27,881 bases of DNA from Halonatronomonas sp051745085 (GTDB lineage: Bacteria; Bacillota; Halanaerobiia; Halanaerobiales; Halarsenatibacteraceae). The notes below the pieces were generated by a model. It had not been told where the DNA came from, ran no database searches, and saw nothing but the letters and a program-made list of their open reading frames with translations. Position numbers and translations under genes: made by a program. Positions 6,807-14,977 of the stretch are shown here, piece after piece. The DNA is taken from contig JBNJDR010000020.1 in assembly GCA_051745085.1 (NCBI GenBank), positions 1-27,881 of the forward strand, written 5' to 3'. Position 1 is the stretch's first letter; every line of letters begins with the position of its first letter.

Positions 6807-8404
6807 ACTTTTTTGCCCTCCAGATAAGTAGCTAAGACTTGAATTTCGTTTAATTTGTTAGGCTCGACCTGGCGAGGATCTTCCGAAAGGATGATAAAAT
6901 CAGCTAATTGCCCGGGGAGCAGATGGCCTTTTTTGCTCTCTTCACCGCTGAAGATGGCTCCGGAGTTGGTGAATATTTCCCAGGCTTTATCTAAACCTAA
7001 TTTTTCTTCCGGATGCCAGCCGTCTTTAGGGCTGCCGTGCTGGTCCTGCCTGGTTACAGCAGCCTGAATTCCGATTAGAGGATCGGTAGGCTCAATCGGA
7101 GCATCTGAACTTCCGGCTAACAGAGCGCCCGCCTGTTCCAGACTCTTCCAGGCATAAGAACTATCGGCCAGACTTTGTCCAACGTGATCAGCACAGAAAG
7201 ACCAGTCAGAACTGACAAAAGTAGGCTGGATAGCTAGTTTAGTTGCTCTCCTGCCTAATTCCTGGATCAATCCTGGAGTTGTTAACTGGCAGTGGATTAA
7301 ATAAGAATTGGTCTGATCGAAGCCAGACTCAGCAGCTTCGCTTAATGCTTGTAGTGCTGTCTCAATAGCTCTATCCCCAATTGTATGGATAGCTGCAGTA
7401 AAAGAAGCACCAGCTTGCTGTAAAAAGTTAGTTAAAGTTTCCTGGCTCAGAAGTAAATCACCATAATTATTTTCATCATCCTGATAAGGTTCGGTGAGAG
7501 CGGCAGTTTTAGCTCCTAAAGAACCATCCAGCATAATTTTGAGGGGTCCGTGGAGCAGCCAGGTATCACCTGTGCCGGTTTTATAACCATTTTCTGCCAA
7601 CCAGCGTATTTCTTCACTCGAATTAATTCTTTGCTGGAGCCAGAGACGGGGATGGGTGGAATTACTGATGTAATGGTGGTAAGCTTTCATCATCAATTCG
7701 GGTTGATTCAAGGCAGTTAAATCGTCAGTTCCTACTGAAGTTATACCTTCAGCTAGTAATTTGTCTCCGGCTATTTTCATCGTTTCTGCTACTTCAGCCG
7801 CTGTCGGATTAGGAAGATTAGCTTCGATTAAACCTAAAGCGCTATCATAAAGGCGGCCATCCGGTTTACCTGACTCGCCTCGGCTGATTTTTCCACTGGG
7901 TGGGGCTGATGTATTTCTATCGATACCTGCCAGATTTAAAGCGGCTGTATTAAGAGCGGCAGCATGGTAACAGGCCCGGAAGATGATCAAGGGCTGGGTT
8001 GTGATTTTGTCCAGGCTGAATCTAGTGGGTAATACTCCCTTTGGAAAGTTTTGGTCGTGGAGGTGGATCGCTCTGATGACCTTTTCTTGGTCAGTTTGGG
8101 ACTTGAGGTGTTGATTTATTGTTTGTTCCAGATCATTTAGGTCTTTAACGTCGCTTAAATCTAAGGCATTTAAATCTCGACCCAATTGATAAAGGTGAAG
8201 GTGAGCATCATTAAATCCAGCTGTGACTGTTTTTCCTTCTAAATCAACTTGCGGCAGTTCGCTATAACTTTCCTGCATAGCCTGACTTTCTCCTGTAACC
8301 TCTATAACCCCTTCATTTACTATAAAAGCAGCGTTATCATTCCAATCTCCTTCCTGCCTTCGTAATATACAATTGTAATATAATGTTTTCTCTGTATTAT
8401 TCAT
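6794..8404 (-). CDS. Amidohydrolase family 3 (YtcJ-like) metal-dependent hydrolase
   Basis: 536 residues, the normal length of the Amidohydro_3/YtcJ group. Metal ligands are visible: HLH (H68, H70) after TVTAGFNDA, a middle PLKIMLDGSLGAKTAALTEPY block, IHTIGDRAIETAL, YLIHCQLT and the late SSDAPIEPTDPL aspartate motif, followed by GHLLPGQLADFIILSEDP near the C-terminus. No signal peptide is seen, so it is probably cytoplasmic. The substrate cannot be inferred: YtcJ-like enzymes hydrolyse varied amides and cyclic compounds. GGAGG sits 5 bp before the ATG. It is transcribed away from the sigma-54 activator and shares with it a 166-bp upstream region containing a large palindrome. Tail-to-tail overlap with the racemase is 13 bp. 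A link to lysine catabolism is possible but unsupported. Confidence 0.8.
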   Translation of the reverse strand: MNNTEKTLYYNCILRRQEGDWNDNAAFIVNEGVIEVTGESQAMQESYSELPQVDLEGKTVTAGFNDAHLHLYQLGRDLNALDLSDVKDLNDLEQTINQHLKSQTDQEKVIRAIHLHDQNFPKGVLPTRFSLDKITTQPLIIFRACYHAAALNTAALNLAGIDRNTSAPPSGKISRGESGKPDGRLYDSALGLIEANLPNPTAAEVAETMKIAGDKLLAEGITSVGTDDLTALNQPELMMKAYHHYISNSTHPRLWLQQRINSSEEIRWLAENGYKTGTGDTWLLHGPLKIMLDGSLGAKTAALTEPYQDDENNYGDLLLSQETLTNFLQQAGASFTAAIHTIGDRAIETALQALSEAAESGFDQTNSYLIHCQLTTPGLIQELGRRATKLAIQPTFVSSDWSFCADHVGQSLADSSYAWKSLEQAGALLAGSSDAPIEPTDPLIGIQAAVTRQDQHGSPKDGWHPEEKLGLDKAWEIFTNSGAIFSGEESKKGHLLPGQLADFIILSEDPRQVEPNKLNEIQVLATYLEGKKVYSG

Positions 8405-8478
8405 AAAAACCTCCGTTGATATTTTTTTATATTGAACTTAATCATATCATATCATAATTTCAACTAAAGTCTAAATGG

Positions 8479-8511
8479 GCAAAATATTTTTCAGCTTGAA
8501 AAATATTTTGC
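8479..8511. repeat. 33-bp hyphenated palindrome between divergent genes
   Basis: The arms 8479-8493 and 8497-8511 are perfectly complementary over 15 bp around a 3-nt centre (GCT); they begin GCAAAATATT and end AATATTTTGC. It lies midway between the divergent amidohydrolase and sigma-54 activator genes, about 60 bp before the latter. There is no T-tract after either arm, so an operator or activator-binding site seems more likely than a terminator. The binding protein is unknown. Confidence 0.6.
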
Positions 8512-8570
8512 GGGAAAAAGCAGGTATTTTGATTCACAGACTGAATATATAATTAAAGATAGGGGGATGT

Positions 8571-10067
8571 ATGATGATAAAAAATGGTTATTTTAATACT
8601 ACAGTAGAGGGAAAAAAATTGCTGGATAATAATATTTGGAAGCAGATTGTAAATTCCATGGATGCTGGTATTCATATTATCGATCAGCGAGGTATCACTA
8701 TCTTGTATAATCAAACTGCTTCTGAACTTGATGGTCTCAAACCTGAGGAAGTTTTGAACAAAAATATATTTGAGGTTTTTCCTTCCCTGACATTTGAAAA
8801 TAGTACTTTAATGCAGACTTTAACTACTCGGTCACCGATTAATGATAAGGAACAGACATTTGTGAACAATAAGGGTCATCAAGTGACGACGGTTAATAAA
8901 ACAGTGCCGTTAACATTTGCGGATGGGAAGCAGGGGGCCATGGAAATCTCTCGAGATATTACATATATACATGAATTAGTGGAAAATGTAACTCAGTTAA
9001 GGAATAAATTTAATAGCAAAGGCAAAACCAATGCCCAGGAAGTTCAAGATAATAACACATCCTATACTTTTGCTGACTTGATAGGCGAAAACCATGCTTT
9101 TAAAGCTCAAATTAAGAACGGAATCAGAGCCGCCCGGAGTAACTCTGCGGTGTTGATTATTGGAGAAACCGGTACCGGAAAAGAACTTTTTGCTCAGGGT
9201 ATCCATAATGCCAGCCCTCGGGCAGACGCTCCATTTATTGCTCAAAATTGTGCAGCTCTGCCCCGCAATCTGCTGGAAGGTCTGCTGTTTGGGACCGAAA
9301 AAGGTAGTTTTACCGGAGCTCAGTCCAGGCCAGGTTTGTTTGAACAGGCTGAAGGGGGCACAATATTACTGGATGAGATCAACTCCCTGGATTGTGATCT
9401 CCAAGCGAAGCTGCTTCGGGTTGTTCAGGAAGGCAAGGTGAGACGGGTAGGAGGAAAAGTGGAAAAGCCGGTTGATGTCCGAATTGTTACCACTATGAAT
9501 CAGAATCCAGATGAAGCCTTTGCGGCTGGAACTTTAAGACAGGATCTTTTTTATCGTTTAAGCGTAGTTTGTCTGGAACTGCCTCCGTTGCGGAACCGGA
9601 CAGATGATATACCAATATTGATCGATCATTTCATCAAGCAATATAACCAGAAGTTCAACCTGAATATCGAGGGTGTAAGCAAGAACTTGTTAAGTCTACT
9701 AAAAGACTATAACTGGCCGGGAAACGTTAGGGAGCTGCAGCATATGCTAGAAGGTGGATTTAATCTCTGCCAGAAGGGATCATGTCTTAAACTGGCTGTT
9801 CTGCCTCAGCATCTCCAACAGAAACTCAAGCAAAATAATTTTAAGCCTGCGGCCAGCTCGAAAGAAAAATTTCAACCTAATTTTTCTGATTTATCTGGCG
9901 AGCAGCTGCCTGCACTACAGGATCATTTAGAAGAGATAGAAATAAGTTTGATCGAGCGGGCTCTTACCCTTTCAGAAGGAAATATAACCGAGGCAGCCCG
10001 AAATTTAGAGATTTCGCGCCAATCCTTACAGTATAAAATAAAAAAATACAATTTAAGTTATAAGTAA
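8571..10067 (+). CDS. Sigma-54-dependent transcriptional activator (PAS, AAA+, Fis-type HTH)
   Basis: 498 residues. N-terminal PAS domain at about 20-135 (MDAGIHIIDQRGITILYNQTA). AAA+ sigma-54 interaction domain at about 168-395 with Walker A GETGTGKE (198-205), the sigma-54 contact loop as GSFTGA (245-250; consensus GAFTGA), Walker B GGTILLDEI (262-270) and NWPGNVREL. C-terminal Fis-type helix-turn-helix in the last 45 residues (GNITEAARNLEISRQSLQYKI). There is no receiver domain, so it probably senses a ligand or redox state through PAS rather than a kinase. It is the obvious regulator of the operon starting 63 bp downstream, whose promoter is sigma-54 type, and of kamA. AGGGGG is 4 bp before ATG 8571 and 7 bp before the in-frame ATG at 8574; the second may be the real start. 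Confidence 0.92.
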   Translation: MMIKNGYFNTTVEGKKLLDNNIWKQIVNSMDAGIHIIDQRGITILYNQTASELDGLKPEEVLNKNIFEVFPSLTFENSTLMQTLTTRSPINDKEQTFVNNKGHQVTTVNKTVPLTFADGKQGAMEISRDITYIHELVENVTQLRNKFNSKGKTNAQEVQDNNTSYTFADLIGENHAFKAQIKNGIRAARSNSAVLIIGETGTGKELFAQGIHNASPRADAPFIAQNCAALPRNLLEGLLFGTEKGSFTGAQSRPGLFEQAEGGTILLDEINSLDCDLQAKLLRVVQEGKVRRVGGKVEKPVDVRIVTTMNQNPDEAFAAGTLRQDLFYRLSVVCLELPPLRNRTDDIPILIDHFIKQYNQKFNLNIEGVSKNLLSLLKDYNWPGNVRELQHMLEGGFNLCQKGSCLKLAVLPQHLQQKLKQNNFKPAASSKEKFQPNFSDLSGEQLPALQDHLEEIEISLIERALTLSEGNITEAARNLEISRQSLQYKIKKYNLSYK

Positions 10068-10077
10068 AATAGAGAGG

Positions 10078-10094
10078 TTGGAATAGTAATTGCA
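10078..10094 (+). promoter_or_regulatory. Sigma-54 (-24/-12) promoter for the lysine fermentation operon
   Basis: TTGGAATAGTAATTGCA keeps the invariant GG (10080-10081) and GC (10092-10093) at the required 12-bp offset and a full TTGCA -12 box. Three of the less conserved positions in the -24 box differ from consensus. It starts 11 bp after the activator's stop codon. The predicted start is near 10105, about 26 nt before the transporter ATG. Confidence 0.75.
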
Positions 10095-10130
10095 TGTTTA
10101 ATATGGTAGGACGAAGGAGGAAATCTTTAA

Positions 10131-11072
10131 ATGAATCTTTGGTTGATATTAGCAGTATTAGTAGGAGGATTGATCGTAGGATATTTTCGCTCAGAGGATA
10201 AAGGCCTGGCTTCACTGGCTGGTTATATTATTCGTTTTGGGCTTTATATTTTAATAGCAGTAATGGGAATGAGGATAGGTGCTGATGCTGGTATAATTGC
10301 AGACCTGGGCAGGATAGGCCTGCAGGCTGCATTTTTAGCAGTGGGAGCGATAGCAGGGAGCGTGATTTTGCTTCAGCTTTTTTCATTTTATCTCAAGGCG
10401 GCTTTAGAAGTTTCTGATAAGAACGTGGCCGGTTATGAAGATATGGTAAAAACAGAAAATGGTGAAGCTCTGATCTTAACCGGACAGATCTTATTGCTCG
10501 TTGGGGTCGGCATAGCCGGCGGTTGGTTGCTTCTGCCTGGATCTTTTTTACCAGTGTTAGAAGATATTACAGTGGTCTCGCTGGCGGTTTTACTACTGGG
10601 CGTAGGTATTGATATCGGCCAAAATCGGACAATTTTTAGGCAGATAAAAGCATTAGGGGTTAGGTTGGTGATTATTCCCCTCTTTGTTGCCCTGGGGAGC
10701 ATCCTGGGAACTGTTCTTGTAGGTACAGTTCTGGGGATTGCCGCTAATGAATCTGCCGCGGTCGGAGCTGGATTTGGCTGGTACAGTTTATCAGCAGTTA
10801 TGCTGACAGACCTTCACAGTGTTGAACTTGGCTCGCTGGCCTTTTTGACGAACATAATAAGAGAAATGCTGGCGTTAATCTCTATCCCCCTGGTTGCCCG
10901 GTATATAAGTGCCGTTGCAGCTATAGCTCCTGGGGGAGCAACTACTATGGATGTTACGCTACCTCTGCTCAAAGAAACCAGCGGCGAGGCAGTTTTAATT
11001 CCAGCTTTTATTAATGGGGTTATTCTTTCAGCTTTAGTCCCTATAGTTGTACCTTTTCTTTTAAATTTATAA
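10131..11072 (+). CDS. lysO: LysO/YbjE-family lysine transporter (DUF340)
   Basis: 313 residues, strongly hydrophobic, with roughly eight to ten predicted membrane helices and short loops. GFGWYSLSAVMLTDL at about 213-227, LLLGVGIDIGQN and NIIREMLALISIPLVAR are characteristic of LysO (YbjE), known as a lysine exporter in Escherichia coli. It is the first gene of a lysine-consuming operon, immediately after the sigma-54 promoter, which is an odd place for an exporter. It may act as importer, exchange system, overflow valve, or exporter of a pathway intermediate such as beta-lysine; these are inferences. No other lysine permease is in the window. AAGGAGG is present before the ATG. Confidence 0.8.
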   Translation: MNLWLILAVLVGGLIVGYFRSEDKGLASLAGYIIRFGLYILIAVMGMRIGADAGIIADLGRIGLQAAFLAVGAIAGSVILLQLFSFYLKAALEVSDKNVAGYEDMVKTENGEALILTGQILLLVGVGIAGGWLLLPGSFLPVLEDITVVSLAVLLLGVGIDIGQNRTIFRQIKALGVRLVIIPLFVALGSILGTVLVGTVLGIAANESAAVGAGFGWYSLSAVMLTDLHSVELGSLAFLTNIIREMLALISIPLVARYISAVAAIAPGGATTMDVTLPLLKETSGEAVLIPAFINGVILSALVPIVVPFLLNL

Positions 11073-11100
11073 AGCAAGCAGGTGGTAAGGAGATGTGAAG

Positions 11101-12234
11101 ATGACAGGAAAACTGGCAGCAAGTGTTCTTAATCGAATAGATTCGGGAAGTTTAAGCAAAGTGATCTCTTTGATCGGTTTGGCCAAAAATGCTGGCAAAA
11201 CTATTGCCTTTAACCAGCTGGTCTCAGAATTAGCAGGAGCGGGGCGGCAGTTAGGATTGTTGTCCTTTGGTAGAGACGGTGAAGAGATAGATACTGTGAC
11301 CAATAAAGAAAAACCCCGGATTATAGTACCGCCAGGAACTTATTTTGTTACAGCTGAGTCAGCTGCCGGGAATTTAAATAGAACCTGCCGGGTAGTTAAG
11401 GATACTGGGATCCAGACGATGCTTGGTAATGTAAAGGTATATCAAAATAATAGTGTTCACAGCCGCAAGGTTGAACTGGTTGGTATTAACCGAACCAGTA
11501 CCTTAAAAAAGATCCGTACATATTTAGAAGATAAAGTTGAACTGCTGATAGTTGACGGGGCTCTGGATAGAAAAAGTTCAGCTTTACCTGGAATTTCGGC
11601 AGGGATAATCCTTTCTACCGGGGCTGTACTGGGGCCAGATATAGATACTGTAGTTAAAAAAACAGATACAGCCTTAACCCGACTTTTATTACCAGAAGTG
11701 GAGGGCAGCAGAATAAAACGCAGCTGTTTAAATTTGATCCAGAGGTCAGGCGAATCCAGGAGAGGGGGTTGGCTGCTGCGTTCTGAGTATGAGGATGAAT
11801 CAAGTAATCCTGGACAGGTAGTAGTTTCATTCCAGACAGGTAGCTCTTTGGGTCTGGCGAAAGAGTTAGATGAATTTTTAGCAGAAGAAGGTTCGATTAA
11901 AGGAAAAGACCATTTTCTTCTTTTGTCCGGGGCTATGACAGATAGTCTGGCTAAACTGCTGTTAAGCCAGGAAGAACTAAGAGGTTTAAATATTATTGTT
12001 CAGGATGGGACGAGGGTTTTTCTACAGAGACGATATCTAAAGCTTTTGTTTAAGAATAATATTAAATTAAAGGTGCTCGATGAGATCAAAGTAACAGCCT
12101 TAACTATAAATCCGCATAATCCGGAAGGGCGCGACTTAGATTCGACCAGCCTGCAGGTAAAACTAGAAGAACTGTGGCCAGAGATTCCCATTTATGATGT
12201 GCTGGCAGCAGATTATCAAGAAATAAAGGGTTAA
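11101..12234 (+). CDS. kamB: P-loop protein, probable lysine 5,6-aminomutase reactivase subunit (KamB-like)
   Basis: 377 residues from ATG 11101; GGAG lies 8 bp upstream, whereas the GTG at 11095 is too close to it. The N-terminus has a Walker A loop GLAKNAGKT (26-34) and a possible Walker B-like strand ending LLIVDGALDRK (148-157). The protein lies directly before kamD, where lysine fermenters encode KamB/KamC, proteins associated with reactivation of the adenosylcobalamin aminomutase. I assign KamB from position, P-loop and the DGALDR motif, without a sequence search. The MutS-like partner KamC is not in this operon. Alternative: another P-loop chaperone for cobalamin or PLP loading. There is no signal peptide or membrane segment, so it is cytoplasmic. 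Confidence 0.55.
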   Translation: MTGKLAASVLNRIDSGSLSKVISLIGLAKNAGKTIAFNQLVSELAGAGRQLGLLSFGRDGEEIDTVTNKEKPRIIVPPGTYFVTAESAAGNLNRTCRVVKDTGIQTMLGNVKVYQNNSVHSRKVELVGINRTSTLKKIRTYLEDKVELLIVDGALDRKSSALPGISAGIILSTGAVLGPDIDTVVKKTDTALTRLLLPEVEGSRIKRSCLNLIQRSGESRRGGWLLRSEYEDESSNPGQVVVSFQTGSSLGLAKELDEFLAEEGSIKGKDHFLLLSGAMTDSLAKLLLSQEELRGLNIIVQDGTRVFLQRRYLKLLFKNNIKLKVLDEIKVTALTINPHNPEGRDLDSTSLQVKLEELWPEIPIYDVLAADYQEIKG

Positions 12235-12262
12235 AGCAAAGAAAACAGGAAGGAGCATAAAG

Positions 12263-13834
12263 ATGCCTACATTAGAAATCGATGAAAAATTAATAACTCG
12301 ATGTCGGAATTCTGCTCAAGAGATAGCAGATAGTGTAGACCAGTATATTCAAGGTTTGTCCACGACTTCAGTAGAAAGGACAGTCTTACGTTTGTATGGG
12401 GTAGATGGAGTTAGTGCAGAAGAAGTCCCTGTTCCTAATCTAATGGTTGAACAATTAGCTGAAACAGATATGTTGAGAGAAGGAGCAGCTTTACGATTGA
12501 GCCAGGCTTTACTTGCTGGAGATCTTGATATTACCGAGTTGGCAGAAAAAGTTGGAGCAGGAGAGATTTTTTTGCCAGATCTTGTTAAATCATGCACCAG
12601 CTCAATGGAGAAAGTACGAGAATTTGCTGGGAAGATGGCTGACAGCCAGGCTGAAGTTATTCGAGCAGCTAAAGCAAAAAGAGATGAGCTCCAGGCCAGG
12701 CTCACTCCAGGACCTAAACCCTGGTTGTATGTGATCGTAGCTACTGGCAATATTTATGAAGATGTTCAGCAAGCTAGAGCTGCAGCGAAGCAGGGTGCCG
12801 ATATAGTTGCGGTGATTAGAAGTACCGCCCAAAGTTTACTGGATTACGTCCCTTATGGAGCTACCACAGAGGGTTTTGGCGGCACCTATGCTACTCAAGA
12901 AAATTTTAAAATAATGCGCCAGGCTCTAGATGAAGTCGGGGAGGAAGTAGGTAGGTATATTCAGTTAGTTAATTATTGTTCAGGGCTGTGTATGCCGGAG
13001 ATAGCGGCAATGGGAGCCGTGGAAAGACTGGATATGATGTTAAATGATGCCATGTACGGCATTCTTTTTAGGGACATAAATATGAAAAGAACTTTTGTCG
13101 ACCAGTATTTTTCTCGCTTAATCAATGCTTTTGCGGGGATAATCATCAATACCGGGGAAGATAACTACTTAACTACAGCAGATGCCAGCACTGAAGGTCA
13201 TACAGTTATTGCCTCTCAATTCATCAACGAAGAGCTAGCGGCTAGAAGCTGTCTTCCTCCTGAATTAATGGGACTGGGTCATGCTTTTGAAATCGATCCT
13301 TCGAAAGAGGATGGTTTTCTATTAGAATTGGCTCAGGCTCAGTTAGTCCGCCAGTTATTCCCGGAGGCTCCGTTAAAATACATGCCGCCGACAAAATATA
13401 TGACAGGAGATATTTTTAAAGGCCATCTTCAGGATGGGATGTTCAATCTAGCTTCGATCATTACAGGACAGGGTATCCAGCTTTTAGGAATGTTAACCGA
13501 GGCGATCCACACGCCTTTTCTGCAGGATAGAGCTTTAAGTTTAGAGAATGCTAAATATGTGTTTAATAATGCTCGCAACTTAGGAGATGAATTAGAATTT
13601 AAAGCTGACGGCAAGATCCAACAGCGGGCTGATCAAGTTTTACAGGAAACAGTAGAGATGTTAGAAGAAATCGCAGAGAAAGGCTTAATTGCTACGCTGG
13701 AGGCTGGTGAGTTCGCCGGGGTGGCTAGATCTCGTAATGGCGGGAAAGGTAGTGAGGGAGTCTTTGCCCAGGCCGGCGATTATTATAACCCCTTTGCTGA
13801 AATCTTTAGAGAGGAGTTGACTGCCAGTGAATAA
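12263..13834 (+). CDS. kamD: Lysine 5,6-aminomutase alpha subunit
   Basis: 523 residues, close to the known KamD length. This subunit forms the TIM barrel of the adenosylcobalamin- and PLP-dependent mutase that moves the terminal amino group of beta-lysine (or D-lysine) from C6 to C5. Recognisable blocks include KPWLYVIVATGNIYEDVQQA at about 152-171, YATQENFKIMRQALDEVGEE, LVNYCSGLCMPEIAAMGAVE, and KYMPPTKYMTGDIFKGHLQD, which is highly conserved in the family. The partner gene kamE overlaps its 3' end by 8 bp, supporting stoichiometric, coupled synthesis. AGGAAGGAGC precedes the ATG. Confidence 0.95.
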   Translation: MPTLEIDEKLITRCRNSAQEIADSVDQYIQGLSTTSVERTVLRLYGVDGVSAEEVPVPNLMVEQLAETDMLREGAALRLSQALLAGDLDITELAEKVGAGEIFLPDLVKSCTSSMEKVREFAGKMADSQAEVIRAAKAKRDELQARLTPGPKPWLYVIVATGNIYEDVQQARAAAKQGADIVAVIRSTAQSLLDYVPYGATTEGFGGTYATQENFKIMRQALDEVGEEVGRYIQLVNYCSGLCMPEIAAMGAVERLDMMLNDAMYGILFRDINMKRTFVDQYFSRLINAFAGIIINTGEDNYLTTADASTEGHTVIASQFINEELAARSCLPPELMGLGHAFEIDPSKEDGFLLELAQAQLVRQLFPEAPLKYMPPTKYMTGDIFKGHLQDGMFNLASIITGQGIQLLGMLTEAIHTPFLQDRALSLENAKYVFNNARNLGDELEFKADGKIQQRADQVLQETVEMLEEIAEKGLIATLEAGEFAGVARSRNGGKGSEGVFAQAGDYYNPFAEIFREELTASE

Positions 13835-14582
13835 AGATCTAACCGCAGTTAAACCTTATGGCGATACTTTAAATGATGGCAAAGTTCAGGTGAGCTTTAC
13901 TCTTCCAGTGCCTCCAGGCCCTGAGGGGAAAGAGGCAGCCCGGATAATGGCGGGACAAATGAACTTGAAAGAAGTTGAAGTTGTTCATAGTAAAGATCTG
14001 GGAGAGGGTTTTTCCTTTTATATAGCCTATGGCAAAACGGAAGCTACCGTCGATTATACAGATATTCAGGTAGCCCGAGCGACCACCTCAGTGATGGATT
14101 ATTACGAGGTAAATGAATTTATAGAAAAGAAAATAGGCAGAAAGGTCACTGTTGTTGGGGCCTGTACAGGCTCCGATGCCCATACCGTTGGCCTGGATGC
14201 GATCATGAATATGAAAGGGTATTCCGGAGAATATGGTCTGGAACGGTATCCCTGGTTCGAAACATATAATCTGGGCAGCCAGGTTCCTAATGAAGAGTTG
14301 ATTCAGCAGGCTTTAAAACATGAGGCCGATGCGATTTTGGTCTCCCAGGTTGTGACTCAGAAAAATGTTCATGTGCAGAACTTGACTGAACTGGTTGAGC
14401 TGCTGGAGGCGGAAAACTTAAGGGATGAGTTCATCCTGGTCGTGGGCGGTCCAAGAATCAGTCATGAATTAGCTCTGGAATTAGGTTTTGATGCCGGTTT
14501 TGGAAGCGGTACAATTCCGCCTGAAGTAGCATCTTTTTTAGCAGAAGAGATGGTTAGAACCTTACACAAGGAAGGGGAATAA
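13827..14582 (+). CDS. kamE: Lysine 5,6-aminomutase beta subunit (cobalamin-binding)
   Basis: 251 residues. The Rossmann cobalamin domain carries DAHTVG (D117, H119, G122), the base-off/His-on motif in which His replaces the lower axial base. K130, eleven residues after that His, matches the spacing of the PLP-binding lysine (H133/K144) in the Clostridium sticklandii enzyme, so both cofactor sites look intact. Later parts (ADAILVSQVVTQKNVHVQNL and LVVGGPRISHELALELGFDAGFG) form the rest of the B12 fold. The start is a GTG within the kamD end; GAGGAG lies 10 bp upstream. Works as a complex with KamD. Confidence 0.95.
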   Translation: MNKDLTAVKPYGDTLNDGKVQVSFTLPVPPGPEGKEAARIMAGQMNLKEVEVVHSKDLGEGFSFYIAYGKTEATVDYTDIQVARATTSVMDYYEVNEFIEKKIGRKVTVVGACTGSDAHTVGLDAIMNMKGYSGEYGLERYPWFETYNLGSQVPNEELIQQALKHEADAILVSQVVTQKNVHVQNLTELVELLEAENLRDEFILVVGGPRISHELALELGFDAGFGSGTIPPEVASFLAEEMVRTLHKEGE

Positions 14583-14584
14583 AT

Positions 14585-14977
14585 ATGATAGAAGCAAAAA
14601 TTAGACTGAGGTTGAGCACGGCTGACGCTCATTATGCCGGTGATTTGGTCGATGGGGCTAAGATGTTAGAATTGTTTGGTGATGTAGCTACTGAACTTTT
14701 GATTAGAAACGATGGTGATGAAGGTTTGTTTGTAGCCTATGATAACGTGGAGTTCACTGCTCCGGTCTATGCAGGAGATTATATTGAGGCCAGGGGCAAG
14801 ATCACTGATGTGGGTAATACCTCCCGTAAGATGGAATTCGAAGCCTATAAGGTAATCGCCCCGGTCAAAGATACTGAATTTGATTCTGCCGCTCAGGTTC
14901 TCAATGAACCCCTTCTGGTCTGCCGGGCTTCAGGAACCTGTGTAGTTCCCAAAGAACGGCAGCGGGAGGTCAAGTAA
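14585..14977 (+). CDS. kal: 3-Aminobutyryl-CoA ammonia-lyase
   Basis: 130 residues, a small hotdog-fold protein of the size expected for Kal. It removes ammonia from L-3-aminobutyryl-CoA to give crotonyl-CoA, the step after Kce. Visible features are the opening RLRLSTADAHYAGDLVDGAK, ELFGDVATELLIRNDGDEGL and VEFTAPVYAGDYIEARGKI, which resemble Kal of lysine fermenters. It starts 2 bp after kamE and its stop overlaps the kce start by one base (TAATG), so it is part of a coupled kamE-kal-kce block. Confidence 0.88.
   Translation: MIEAKIRLRLSTADAHYAGDLVDGAKMLELFGDVATELLIRNDGDEGLFVAYDNVEFTAPVYAGDYIEARGKITDVGNTSRKMEFEAYKVIAPVKDTEFDSAAQVLNEPLLVCRASGTCVVPKERQREVK

Noticed and set aside
8441..8456. 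Tandem ATCAT repeats as a microsatellite or operator
   Set aside because: Only about three units in AT-rich upstream DNA; this is not distinguishable from chance and no paired copy was found.
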